Positions 1 to 9,500 of a stretch of DNA of 64,000 bases are shown one piece after another. Below the pieces are notes generated by a model. That model was given only the letters and a program-made list of their open reading frames with translations, was not told where the DNA came from and ran no database searches. Made by a program: the position numbers and the translations under genes. How positions within the stretch are numbered: position 1 is the stretch's first letter; each line of letters begins with the position of its first letter. Source of the stretch: Pseudomonadota bacterium (GTDB lineage: Bacteria > Myxococcota_A > UBA9042 > GCA-2863065); contig SXOX01000015.1 in assembly GCA_005776585.1 (NCBI GenBank), positions 1 to 64,000 on the forward strand, given 5' to 3'.

Positions 1-1
1 C

Positions 2-85
2 GTCATTCAGCGCATTGATGCGTTGGCCACACGACGCCGCATCTGGACGCTGGCCGTCATTCCGCCGCCGAGGTCCACGTCCTGA
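2..85 (+). CDS. possible 3' end of an upstream gene (cut by window edge)
   Basis: An open frame enters from the left edge and ends at a TGA at 83-85. It gives about 27 residues, including VIQRIDALATRRR, and most third codon positions are G or C, as in the genes of this window. That codon pattern is the only support. Nothing in the short tail identifies a family, and it may not be coding. Confidence 0.3.
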   Translation, partial: VIQRIDALATRRRIWTLAVIPPPRSTS

Positions 86-424
86 CCGCGACTGGCACCG
101 AACCAACGATACCGATCTCGAACCAAACCACGGCGACCATACGCCGAGTCCCACCGGTGCGCGAAGGCCGAGACGCCAGGCCATTCGCGAGCGGCGGGCT
201 TGGGCAACGCGAAGCGAACCCCGCAGCACGGCGCACTTCGCGCCGCGCGAGGACCGCGAGCGGTGTCCGAGCCCGTCGCTCGCGGGACGACCTCCGGATC
301 CACCCCTCACATCTGCCGCTGATCCAACAGCGCGACAATCTATGTTCGACGTCCATCCTCCGCGGCTGGCCGAAGCCAGCAACAAGCAACTTCCTTGCCG
401 CGGGATTGGGGCGCCAGTCCGCGT
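86..424. other. stretch with no recognisable gene
   Basis: No frame here gives a recognisable protein. The long overlapping frames on both strands have the Arg/Pro/Ser-rich composition of non-coding frames in GC-rich DNA. I see no hairpin or tandem repeat. The right end leads into the promoter candidate before the gene at 494. Confidence 0.5.
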
Positions 425-453
425 TTTTCATGTACCTCGAACATTCGTATACT
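425..453 (+). promoter_or_regulatory. promoter candidate for the DUF4157 gene
   Basis: TTTTCA (425-430), a 17-bp spacer and TATACT (448-453) match four and five of six sigma70 consensus bases. The predicted transcript start near 460 leaves about 33 nt before the ATG at 494, with GAAGGAG at 481-487. This is one of the few units here with a conventional leader. Confidence 0.5.
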
Positions 454-493
454 CGCGGACACGCCCGCACGCCTCGGGCCGAAGGAGCACGCC

Positions 494-2569
494 ATGGCTC
501 GGGAACGTCTGGATCGCCGACGCGCACCGCACTCACTCGACCTCGACACGGAGCTCGCGACGCAGCTCCCGCTGTCGGGCACGATGGACGCGGGGGCCTC
601 CGTCGCCTCGGGCTGGAGCAGCACCGCGGGCGCGGTCGCCGTGCGACGCGAGAAGCGAGCCGGCGCGGAAGCCAGCCTCGACGGCCTGGAGCGCCTGCGC
701 ACGCTCCTGCAGAAGCGATCCAGCGGGAGCGCACCACCGGAGGCCGTCGCGCGCGCCGTCGAGCAGGCTACGGGGCTGCCGCTCGGTGAGGTGCGCCTGC
801 ACCACGGCTCCGACGCCGCGTCGGTGGCGGCCGCGCTGGGGGCGCGCGCGGTGACCGTCGGCAGCGACGTGTTCCTCGGCGCCGGCGAGTACAGCCCAGA
901 CAGTCAGAGCGGCTTTGCGCTGCTCGCGCATGAGCTGGCGCACACCTACGAGACCCCGGGCCCCGTGTCCGAGACGCAGTCGCTGCGCATCGGAGGCGTC
1001 GCCGAGCCAGCGGAGGGCTGGGCGCACCTCGTCGCCGATCGCGCGGCGGGCCTCGCGGAGACGACGGGGTTCGGCGCCCTGCCGCGCTCGACCGGAGACT
1101 TGGGGCTGGGCGGACCGCATGCGGCGGGCGTCGTGGTCGCACGCCGCGATCCGGTCCCAGGGACGACGACGGCGACCGCCACGGCCACCGACACCACCAC
1201 TGGCACCACCACGGCCACGACGACCGACGACCGCAAGGTCCAGAAGGACTATCGCACGTGGGTCGAGGCGCGCGTCACCGAGGTCGCCGCGCTCCAGGGC
1301 GACGCAAAGGTACAGCGCGTCGAAGGGCTCCTCTGGCAGATGGAGGACACCGCGTTCCGGATCAAGGCAGGAGAAACGGTCGACATCAACGGCCTCAGCA
1401 CGACGCCGACGCTGGGCGCGGCGCGAGCGTGCGGCGGGGTCCCACCCGAGTGGATCGATCCCGGTCGTGCGCTCATCGCCATCATCGAGCAGACGATTGT
1501 CGGCGCGACGGGCGGTCCCGCGGCGGCGGCGCCTGCAACCACCCCCGCGACGACGACGGCCGCGCCACCAACGACGGCGCCACCGACGACCACGAGCACG
1601 ACGGCCCCCGCGCCGGCCACGACGACGACGGCGCCCACGCGCATCGCCGAGGGGTCGCTCTACAGCGAGACGGACTGGAACTCGCGCCTCGGAATTCCGC
1701 AGTACCGCACGCAGTCGGACAACTTGGCCTCGCCCGAGGCCACGTGCAACGGCACCTCCCTCGCCATGGCCCTGGAGCGCCTTGGCGTCAGCCGCAATCA
1801 GGTGGTCTCCGCGTGTGAGCGCGCCATGGGCCTGACGGCGGAGTCGACCGACGCGGACCGGACGGCCAAGTGGACGGAGAAGGTCACGGCCTACCTCAAG
1901 GCGGAGAACGAGCGCAGCTCGAACTACCAGAAGCTCCGCGGCAAATCGACGACCGACGACACGCGCAAGACCTGGGCCGGTGAGTTCAAGGCGAACGCCC
2001 AGATGGAGGACGTGGTCCTCTTCCTGATGTACCTCAAGGGCATCGCTCCGACGGAGGTCAACAGCAACCTCGACACCATCCTGAAATCGCTGGATCCGGA
2101 TGGCAAGGCGGGCAACGTCGCGACGTTCGAGAAGATTACGACGAAGCCGACCTGGAGCGACCTCAAGACCAAGGTCAAGACGACGCTCGAGGGCGGCGGC
2201 TCGGTGATCTTCAGCCTCTACCACAAGGGCAACAAGACCGGGGAGAGCAGCAAGACGCACATCATCACGGTGCAACGCGTCGATGGGGACGACTTCTATG
2301 TCGATGACCCGTACGGCAAGATCCGGGAGGACTACTCCCACACGGCGTCGGGCGACGCCTACGCGGACGCCGGCTCGATGACGCGCAAGACGAAGAACGA
2401 GGTCGACTCCACGAGCACCGATACCGACTGGAAGCTGAGCGCCGCGCAGGCGCCGACGGCGACCGAGACCAAAGGGAAGTCGGTCAAGATCACGAAGAAG
2501 ACCGTCGAGGAGTCGTTTTTCTACCTCGTGCTCATGAAGCGTCCGGTCGCGACCCCCGCAACGCCGTAG
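494..2569 (+). CDS. DUF4157 (eCIS-core-like) and C39-like papain-fold protease protein
   Basis: This is a 691-aa protein. ATG 494 is chosen because GAAGGAG ends 6 nt upstream; an in-frame extension to 395 lacks such a site. Residues about 82-152 form a DUF4157 domain ending in HELAH (146-150), a zincin-like motif. Two Thr/Pro/Ala-rich linkers follow (about 222-245 and 344-383). The C-terminal half resembles the peptidase C39-like fold: Cys418 in ATCNGTSLAM, His589 in KTHIITV and Asp604/605 in YVDDPYG are well placed for a catalytic triad. DUF4157 domains are known as N-terminal parts of cargo loaded into extracellular contractile injection systems. No such apparatus lies in this window, so an exported protease toxin is an inference. 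There is no signal peptide, which fits injection or lysis-dependent release. The neighbouring DUF1552 operon is convergent and unrelated. Confidence 0.8.
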   Translation: MARERLDRRRAPHSLDLDTELATQLPLSGTMDAGASVASGWSSTAGAVAVRREKRAGAEASLDGLERLRTLLQKRSSGSAPPEAVARAVEQATGLPLGEVRLHHGSDAASVAAALGARAVTVGSDVFLGAGEYSPDSQSGFALLAHELAHTYETPGPVSETQSLRIGGVAEPAEGWAHLVADRAAGLAETTGFGALPRSTGDLGLGGPHAAGVVVARRDPVPGTTTATATATDTTTGTTTATTTDDRKVQKDYRTWVEARVTEVAALQGDAKVQRVEGLLWQMEDTAFRIKAGETVDINGLSTTPTLGAARACGGVPPEWIDPGRALIAIIEQTIVGATGGPAAAAPATTPATTTAAPPTTAPPTTTSTTAPAPATTTTAPTRIAEGSLYSETDWNSRLGIPQYRTQSDNLASPEATCNGTSLAMALERLGVSRNQVVSACERAMGLTAESTDADRTAKWTEKVTAYLKAENERSSNYQKLRGKSTTDDTRKTWAGEFKANAQMEDVVLFLMYLKGIAPTEVNSNLDTILKSLDPDGKAGNVATFEKITTKPTWSDLKTKVKTTLEGGGSVIFSLYHKGNKTGESSKTHIITVQRVDGDDFYVDDPYGKIREDYSHTASGDAYADAGSMTRKTKNEVDSTSTDTDWKLSAAQAPTATETKGKSVKITKKTVEESFFYLVLMKRPVATPATP

Positions 2570-2593
2570 GGCTCCTCGGTTGCCTGCGACGGG

Positions 2594-3358
2594 TTACGGG
2601 CTGGCATCGCTCGCTGCGGGGCCGCCCGGCGCTGGCTTCACTCCCGAGCCGAACATGAACGCGAACGCACAATTGGCCGCGCTCAGGCACGGCTCGATTG
2701 CGTCGCAGGTCGCCTTGGTGCACGGCTCGATCTGCGCTTGGGCGACCTCAGAGAACGTCGTGACCATCGAATCACACAACTTGACGACGCCATCTGGGTG
2801 CGGACGGTTGCACTTGATGAAGACTTCGTCGATGGTGTGACACATATCGACCGCCTTGGCCGACCGCACATACCCCGTCTCTGGCAGCTTCAGCAGGCAA
2901 GCATGGACCGCCGGGAAGAAGCTGACGTAGCCGCAGGGTGTCCCGAGGACACAGCTCTCGATCGTTGACGCGACTGCCTTCGGCACGTACTGGTTGAGCA
3001 GGCTGCACTTGAAGTCACAGTCCTCCCCTGCGGGAAGACACGCCGACACCGCGAGACACACGGCCTTGCAGTCGAATCCCCCAATGGGCTCAGGGGGTTT
3101 CCAGCACACGACGGCGCTGGCGGAGTCGCTGTCGTGCTGCGTCAGATCAATCGCCTGACTCTGGTCATCGCGCACGCTCGGGATGTCGAGCGAGGCGAGC
3201 AACGGTCCGCAAGCGTCCCGCGCGGAGGAGAGCGTATCGGCGCACCCCACGTCGGAGGATGGGTCCGCATCGGGCATGGCACACGAGGTGAACAGGAGCG
3301 AGGCAACGAGTGTCGCGCGCCTCCAGCGCGCCGTCACGTGATCGCGCGCAGGGCTCAT
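2594..3358 (-). CDS. Cys-rich putative lipoprotein, last gene of the DUF1592/DUF1552 operon
   Basis: This is a 254-aa protein. The start at 3358 is set by the ATGA overlap with the DUF1552 stop (3355-3358), implying translational coupling. The N-terminus is basic, then hydrophobic (ATLVASLLFTSC), like a lipoprotein signal whose lipobox has Phe at -3. The mature part has many regularly spaced Cys residues (for example CKAVCLAVSACLP and CDAIEPCLSAANC), suggesting a disulfide-bonded secreted domain. I do not recognise the family. Coupling to DUF1552 and DUF1592 suggests a shared role at the cell surface or periplasm. It converges on the DUF4157 gene with a 24-bp gap. Confidence 0.75.
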   Translation of the reverse strand: MSPARDHVTARWRRATLVASLLFTSCAMPDADPSSDVGCADTLSSARDACGPLLASLDIPSVRDDQSQAIDLTQHDSDSASAVVCWKPPEPIGGFDCKAVCLAVSACLPAGEDCDFKCSLLNQYVPKAVASTIESCVLGTPCGYVSFFPAVHACLLKLPETGYVRSAKAVDMCHTIDEVFIKCNRPHPDGVVKLCDSMVTTFSEVAQAQIEPCTKATCDAIEPCLSAANCAFAFMFGSGVKPAPGGPAASDASP

Positions 3359-4746
3359 GCGAGGCCGTCGAGCGTCCCGCGACAATCGATGAAGGCGCAG
3401 TCCTTTCCAATGACCTCGGTCATCGGCATCGCATCGAGGTCCACGGACATGGCCTTGCAGAGCGTCGTCAGGAGCTTCTGATGCGGTGTCGCCATGACCT
3501 CGAGCTTCTTGTTGAAGCCCCATCCGTCCATGGGCGTCGTAGACGGAAGGTAGTGGTACTGGCCCATCTTCAGGTTGCTCCCCGCGCCGCCGCCGCCGTA
3601 GACGACCGGCCAACGCTCGAAGCCGGTCGCGCCGTCGGCGATGTCGGAGACCCAGAGGCACAAGGTCGAGTCTAGGAGGGTCCCCTGCCCCTCGGGGACC
3701 GAGTCGAGGGCCGTCATGAGCTGAGCGAACTGCTGCGCGTGATAGGCCGTATACTTGGTCATGACCTGCTGGGCCGCGGCCGAGCCATAGACCTTGCGCG
3801 CGTAGTCCTCCTGAAGGTCACCTGTCATGCTCGGGTCGATGAGCGTGATAGGGACAGGGCCGCACTGCACGGTCGCGACACGCGTCAGGTCGCACGAGAA
3901 GGCCGCCTGGAGGATGCCGACGATGGACGCGAAGTCATCCGAGTAGGACGGACTGGCGCCAGGAGCCGGCGGCGGCGTGCACTGGACCTTCGCCACGGCC
4001 GACATGCGCGCGTTGAACTCGACGAGCTGTGTGCGATGGGCAGCAATTTTCTGCTGGTCGACGACTCCGAGCGCGCCCGATAGCTCCCCGAGGCGGGAGG
4101 CGAGGCGCGTCACGACCGCATCCCGCGCGGCGAGGTCAGTCTGGTACGTTGCCGCGGCGGCGTCACCGGTTGGGCCAAAGAGGCGATGGTGAAGCTGGGC
4201 GAGGTCGGTCTCGGGCCACAGCACCTGACCATCCGCGCGATAGGTGACCGGGAACGGCGCCTGGCCAAGCGCGAGCTGCAAGGACCGCAGCTGATCCGGT
4301 CGGCCGATGACCTCGGCGATACGCTGGTCGATCGACGCGGTCGTGCCCACGGCGCGTCCGGCCTCGACGCGCACCCGTCCACCCGTCAGTGCGTGCGCGC
4401 GGGCGATGTCTTCGCGTCGACCGGCGGTCTCGAACGCGGCCGAGACGAGCGAGACTCCATCGACGATCGAGACGCGCGATCGCAACGGGAACAGAGGCCG
4501 CAGGCCCTCGCTGAACTGCTCGATCGGCAGCTCGGCGAGGCCTCGAGTCCACGCTCCTGTCTCGGTGACTCCCGTGGGCCGGAGCTTCCAGCCGTCGTAC
4601 CAGGCTCCAAATTGGGTCACAAATACGATAAAGCGGCGCGGTGGCGGCTCGGCACCGGCCGCCAGAGCGCTGCGTGACCTCAGTTGAGACCAGAGAAGCC
4701 CTCCCGAGGCCAATCCAAATGAGGTCAAGAAGGTACGGCGATTCAC
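3355..4746 (-). CDS. DUF1552 family Tat-exported protein
   Basis: This is a 463-aa protein with a GTG start that overlaps the DUF1592 stop in a GTGA tetranucleotide (4743-4746). The N-terminus MNRRTFLTSFGLASGG is a twin-arginine signal followed by a hydrophobic stretch and an Ala-x-Ala region, so export in folded form is likely. The body follows the DUF1552 layout: FIVFVTQFGAWYDGW near residue 40, a central segment ending in SIDQRIAEVIG, and a C-terminal half with VYGGGGAGSNLKMG. The usual HXXSHH signature is poorly kept; the corresponding region reads DIARAHALTGG. DUF1552 genes are commonly paired with DUF1592-type cytochromes in planctomycetes and myxobacteria. Their function is unknown. 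Confidence 0.85.
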   Translation of the reverse strand: MNRRTFLTSFGLASGGLLWSQLRSRSALAAGAEPPPRRFIVFVTQFGAWYDGWKLRPTGVTETGAWTRGLAELPIEQFSEGLRPLFPLRSRVSIVDGVSLVSAAFETAGRREDIARAHALTGGRVRVEAGRAVGTTASIDQRIAEVIGRPDQLRSLQLALGQAPFPVTYRADGQVLWPETDLAQLHHRLFGPTGDAAAATYQTDLAARDAVVTRLASRLGELSGALGVVDQQKIAAHRTQLVEFNARMSAVAKVQCTPPPAPGASPSYSDDFASIVGILQAAFSCDLTRVATVQCGPVPITLIDPSMTGDLQEDYARKVYGSAAAQQVMTKYTAYHAQQFAQLMTALDSVPEGQGTLLDSTLCLWVSDIADGATGFERWPVVYGGGGAGSNLKMGQYHYLPSTTPMDGWGFNKKLEVMATPHQKLLTTLCKAMSVDLDAMPMTEVIGKDCAFIDCRGTLDGLA

Positions 4747-6464
4747 AGGGTCACCCGTCGGTGTCGAAAGAGGTGGCTACCGGTGATGTTCACGATCAGG
4801 TTGGTGACGTTGCCCCCATCATCCCAAAAGCGTCGTGCGGCAGACTCCAGTTCGACCTGGTCGCTCGCGCCGAGGGTGCGACCGAACGCGTACCGGAACC
4901 ACTGCGTGACGTGGCAATCGTGGACGACGCGGCTCGTCGCCATGGCCTCGATGAGCTCGATCGCGTTCGCCACGGGACGATCGACGTCGGTGCCAAGCAG
5001 CTCGCCGCTCGCATCAATCGGATGGCCGCTCTCGGAGGTGCGATAGCGGCCCAGCGAGTCGTAGTTCTCGAAGGCAAAGCCGACGTAGTCGGTCGCCAGA
5101 TGACAGCCGATGCACTCCGAGTTCGAGACGTGCTCAGAGTAGCGGTCCCGATTGGATTGATACTTCTGATTTGGGTCCATGCAATCGAACAGGCCCGGAG
5201 TGAAGGGGCACAGGCCGGAGATGACGTCACCAATCGCGGGCGGTGGGGGCTGACACGCGATGAGGCGCTCTTGGATGAAGATCCCCCGGTAGGTCGGCGA
5301 TGGCCAGGCCGGGCTGCTACGCGCATGCAAGGTGCCCGGCAGCGTCAAGAAGCCTGCGCGCTCGTGGGCCGGAAGCTCGACCGAACGGAAGCTCCCAGAG
5401 AATGGGCGCTCGAAGCCGAGGGCGAGGTTGCCGGTCCACTCGACGCTGGGCGACGGCGGCGGGTCCTTCAGCCCGTAGACTCGCGCGAGATCGTCATTGA
5501 CCCACGTGCGGCGGGAGGTGAGGAGGCTCGCCAAGGTGCCTGGTCCCTCGAAGAGCTCGGAGCGAATGAACAAGAGCGCTTCGACCTGCATCGCCGCTTG
5601 CAGCGGTCCGTGCAGCCGCTCGCGGAAGTCGCCCTCGGTGGCGCTGACGGTATTCGAGAACAGACCGAAGTCGAGCCCCTTCGAGCCCACGCGGTCGAGC
5701 TGGAGCAGCTGGGAGTAGAAGCTCAACACGCCGGACTCGGCGCGACGGTCGGCGAGCATGCGGCGCGCCTCGGTCATGATCGCTTCAGGGCTCCGGAGCG
5801 CGTCCGCGCGTGCCTGTGCGATGAGCGTGGCGTCTGGGATCGAGTTCCAGAGGAACATGCTGAGGCGCGTAGCGATCTCCCATGAGCTGAGGGGAACCCA
5901 GCCCTCGGAGGTCACGGGTCCCGCGCCCGGCTCCGGAAAATAGAGGAAATCGGCCGACTGCAAGACGTACTCAAGCGTCAGCTCCACGGCCCGTCGGCTC
6001 CCGAGTCCACCCGACCAGGCGTCGAAGTCGGCCATCAGCGATGCCTCCTCGCCGCCGGTCAGCGGACGACGCCACGCACGCGAGGCCAGGTCTCGGAGCC
6101 AGGTCCGCAGGCACGCAGACTCTTCGCCGGGACAGCCAGACGCCTTGGGGAGCTGGTCGAGGACCTCGCGAGCCACCTGCCGCGCCCCAACGCTCCACGC
6201 CTCGACGAGGGAGCGCGTGGCGGTATTGACGGCGACATTGTTGAGGAACCCGTCAACCGGCAATTCCGGCGGAAAATGTACGTAGGATATGTTCGCGGGC
6301 GCGAGGAGGTCATGCACGACGTTGTTGTACTGAGCCGCCGTGAGCCGGCGAATCGTCGGCGCAACCTCGGTCGGGACGAACGCGGGTGGCTCGGCCTTGC
6401 AGCCCCCGAGGACGAGCAGGCAGGCGGCGAGGAGGTGTCGGGGAGCGCTGGGGGGCGCGGTCAT
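4743..6464 (-). CDS. DUF1587/1595/1592/1588/1585 c-type cytochrome lipoprotein
   Basis: This is a 573-aa protein. ATG 6464 is chosen because it begins a lipoprotein signal (HLLAACLLVLGGC) and sits 7 nt after a strong promoter candidate; the longer frame to 6725 is Arg-rich and implausible. Domains follow the family order: DUF1587 (IRRLTAAQYNNVVHDLL), DUF1595 (AWRRPLTGGEEASL), DUF1592 (SADFLYFPEPG to LLQLDRV), DUF1588 (RAGFLTLPGTLHARSS) and DUF1585. The last contains one haem c site, SECIGCH, so the mature lipoprotein should carry a covalent haem. Family members are secreted or envelope-bound with no proven reaction; a redox role is inferred from the haem motif. It overlaps the DUF1552 gene by 4 bp. 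Confidence 0.88.
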   Translation of the reverse strand: MTAPPSAPRHLLAACLLVLGGCKAEPPAFVPTEVAPTIRRLTAAQYNNVVHDLLAPANISYVHFPPELPVDGFLNNVAVNTATRSLVEAWSVGARQVAREVLDQLPKASGCPGEESACLRTWLRDLASRAWRRPLTGGEEASLMADFDAWSGGLGSRRAVELTLEYVLQSADFLYFPEPGAGPVTSEGWVPLSSWEIATRLSMFLWNSIPDATLIAQARADALRSPEAIMTEARRMLADRRAESGVLSFYSQLLQLDRVGSKGLDFGLFSNTVSATEGDFRERLHGPLQAAMQVEALLFIRSELFEGPGTLASLLTSRRTWVNDDLARVYGLKDPPPSPSVEWTGNLALGFERPFSGSFRSVELPAHERAGFLTLPGTLHARSSPAWPSPTYRGIFIQERLIACQPPPPAIGDVISGLCPFTPGLFDCMDPNQKYQSNRDRYSEHVSNSECIGCHLATDYVGFAFENYDSLGRYRTSESGHPIDASGELLGTDVDRPVANAIELIEAMATSRVVHDCHVTQWFRYAFGRTLGASDQVELESAARRFWDDGGNVTNLIVNITGSHLFRHRRVTL

Positions 6465-6471
6465 CGGCCGA

Positions 6472-6500
6472 ATGGTAGTTCCCGGGTCCGGCGCGATCAA
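6472..6500 (-). promoter_or_regulatory. leaderless-type promoter candidate for the DUF1592 operon
   Basis: On the minus strand TTGATC (6500-6495), 17 bp and TACCAT (6477-6472) are followed by only 7 nt before ATG 6464. No Shine-Dalgarno sequence precedes that ATG, so the transcript would begin at or next to the start codon. Confidence 0.55.
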
Positions 6501-6534
6501 GCGACGCGGCCGGCGTCGACTCGCCGTCCACTGC

Positions 6535-9500
6535 CTACCGCCGACCGGTGGCGCTCCTCGGAGTGCACACGGTGCCCTCGGTGCTCCCGGCGGGAACCTG
6601 GAGCGAGATGCGACTCCCGCTCGCGCCGGCCTGCACCTCGATGCTTCCCTGGCACCGCCCGGACGGCGCTTGAAACCGAGCCTCGTACCGTCCGTAGCCC
6701 ACGTAGGCCGTAGCGTCGAGCGCAAGCGAGGTGCTCGTGACGCTCACCCCGAGGCCGCTCCCCGCGAGGTTGCCATTGCCGTCCATCATCTCCACGCGAA
6801 GCAGCAAGGGGCGTGGTCCATCGATTGCGTCCACAGACTCATAGGTCTCCGGATCGAAGAGCGAGACGCGGGTGAGCTCGAGGGCCGGCGCGGTCGGCGT
6901 TGGCGAAACGATCGGGATGCTGGCGGAGACGTTCGTCTTCACGCCATTCAGCCACAAGGTCACTGACGCCGTCGAGCCGACGGGACCCGTGACCCGCACG
7001 TGTCCGGCGTGGTGAAACGCGCTGACGCCGTTGAGACGGGCTGGCGCGGCGACGAGCTCGCAGCCAACGGTCTCGTAGGTCGCCAGTGAGAGGACGCGCT
7101 CGTTGATCCGCTGACCGTCGCTGTCTGTGAGCGTCAGCAACAGCGGGAGGACGACCTCGCCATCACCCGGTGCGTAGCGATCCATGAAGGCCAACTTGGA
7201 GCGCTCCGCCGACAGCGCACCCACCGCCGCTGCCGCGCTCCAGAGGCGCACCCGGGCCGACTGGGCCGGCGTGCTTCCCGCGGCGCGGACGCGCAGCTCC
7301 GTGGGCAGGACGAGGGTGCGGCTGTCGAGCTCGGCGAGATAGACCGACCCGGCGCGCCGAAACGACGCGGGCGGGCTGATCGGGGCCCCCGCGACGAGCA
7401 GCGTGAGCTCAGAGGCGTCGAGGTCGTCGACCTCGGAGCCGGTCGCGTCCCTCAGGACGGCGGTGACCGTGAGGGTCTGAGGCTGCTCGACCCAGTTGGG
7501 CGTGACGTGTACGCGGGTGTAGTCCAGGTCGACCCGCGCGGCCAATGGCACGACGCGCGGCTCGCCCCACGGTTGGCCATTGCGTCGCGCACGGAGAGTG
7601 AGCTGGGTCGCGGCGGCGCTCGGCACGACCGAAGCAACGACGGAGCTGGCTGACGTCGCGACCGACGGCACGAGCTCGGCTCCGGTGACTTCGATGGACG
7701 CCACGCCATCGGTCGGCAGGCCGGCGGCATCGAGGAGCGTCGCGCCAACGCGCAGCGGCGCGCTCGGCCGAGCCTGAGCCCAGGGAATGGCCCATCGGAC
7801 GGACGCGGGCGCACGCCATCGAATGCGCGGATGGGCTGAGACACCGTCCAGGTTCGGTAGCGTCAAGACGCTCTCACCCGGGGTCGCCGGCGCGATCAAC
7901 GTACCCACGAACGCGCCATCCTCGGTCGGGGCGAAGGCGTAGTCGCCCGCGGCGGCGCCATCGACGCGGAGGCGCGGCAGTGCCTTGAGGGGCTCGACCG
8001 GGCGAAGCGTGACGGTGACCGAGCTCTGCCCGTCGGCTGGAGCCGACGCCGCAGACAGGGAGAGCCACTGGGGCTCCTCGAGGACGACCCTCCGGTCGAG
8101 GTCGCCGACGACGCGACGCTCGCGCAGGCCGGAGGGCCACCGGAGGTCGAGCACGATGGGTCCCGAGCACGCGCCGAGGCCGACGTGCACCATCGGCTCC
8201 GAGCTGCTGCCGACGCTGCCGCCGAGAACGTGCGCGTGGGTCGTCGTGCGGTCGCCGCAGGTCGCACTCACCGACGTCCCCGCCGCGTCCCGATTGGACA
8301 CGGTGCCGCGAAGGACGAGCTGGACGAAGTGACCACGGGTACCGACGTTGCGAAACAGCCGCACGGTGTTCAACGAGCCGACGAGCAGATCGGCGCCACC
8401 GTCCCGATCGAGATCGCCCACGGCGAGGCCGATGGCCGTATCGAGGTCGCCGAGGCCGGCAGCGCGGGCGACGTCCTCGAGCGGGGGAGTCGCGCTGCCA
8501 CGCAACAGGAGCGGTCGTTGAGCGACGGAGCTGCTCCAGGTCGCCAGGGTGCGACCGGGCTGCGTGAACTGCTCGGTCGACTGGCCCCCCCCCTGGTTGG
8601 CAGCGACGGCGAGGATGTCGTCGAAGCCGTCGTTGTCGACGTCGACGATGGCCGTGCCCCACTTGAAGCGTCTGCCGCCATCGCCCAGCTCCGACCCCGC
8701 GCGAAACGGCTCGGTCATGTCCGCGACGGTGCCATCGGGGCGACCGAGCAGGAGCACGTCGCGCCCAATGGAGGTCATGAAGTGATCGAGCAGGCCATCA
8801 CCGTTGACGTCGCCGACGGCGAGGCCCATCCCGTAGACCGCAGAACGGAGCCCCAGCGCGAGCGGGGCGGCCTTCCAGCGCAGCTTGCCGGCCGGGTCCA
8901 GGCCGTCATTCAGCACGACGGAATTCGGGTGGAAGGCCGGGCCGTAATCGTTGACCTGAATGAGATCGACGTCACCGTCGGCGTCGACGTCGAGGAAGGC
9001 GCCGGCGAAGCTGCAGCCTGGGAGAGGCGGCGTCTCGTCGGGCGCCCACGCCAAGACGTCGTCGCGGTTCCGCAAGAGCACGAGCCCCAGGCAGTCGTCC
9101 GGCCGCGCCTCGGGGTGGTTCGTGGTCAGCCGCGACAAGACGAGATCGAGTCGCCCGTCACCGTCCGGATCGCCGGCTGCGGCGCCGAAGTAGCGATGCC
9201 TGGGCGCCTCGAGCTGCGTGGCCGTGATGTCACGATAGGGCTGGCCGACGTGGCCCTCGAGCAGCGCGAGGCCCGCGGCCGACGGTCCCATCAACAGCAC
9301 CTCCTTGGCCTTGTCCCCGACCAGATCGGCGACGAAGACGCATGTCGCGCCGGGAAGTGCGTCGGCCAATCCCGACTCGGCGGTTGCCTCGGCGAACGTG
9401 AACGTCGGTGGACCGACGTTACGCCAGAGCCGCGTCGGCCCGAATTCGTCCGTCGCGAGCACGTCCACATGCCCGTCGTCATCCCAGTCGACGAACGCGA

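Noticed and set aside
533-2341. 602-aa minus-strand open frame under the DUF4157 gene
   Set aside because: Arg/Gly-rich with no motif; the plus-strand frame has an SD site, a promoter and two recognised domains.
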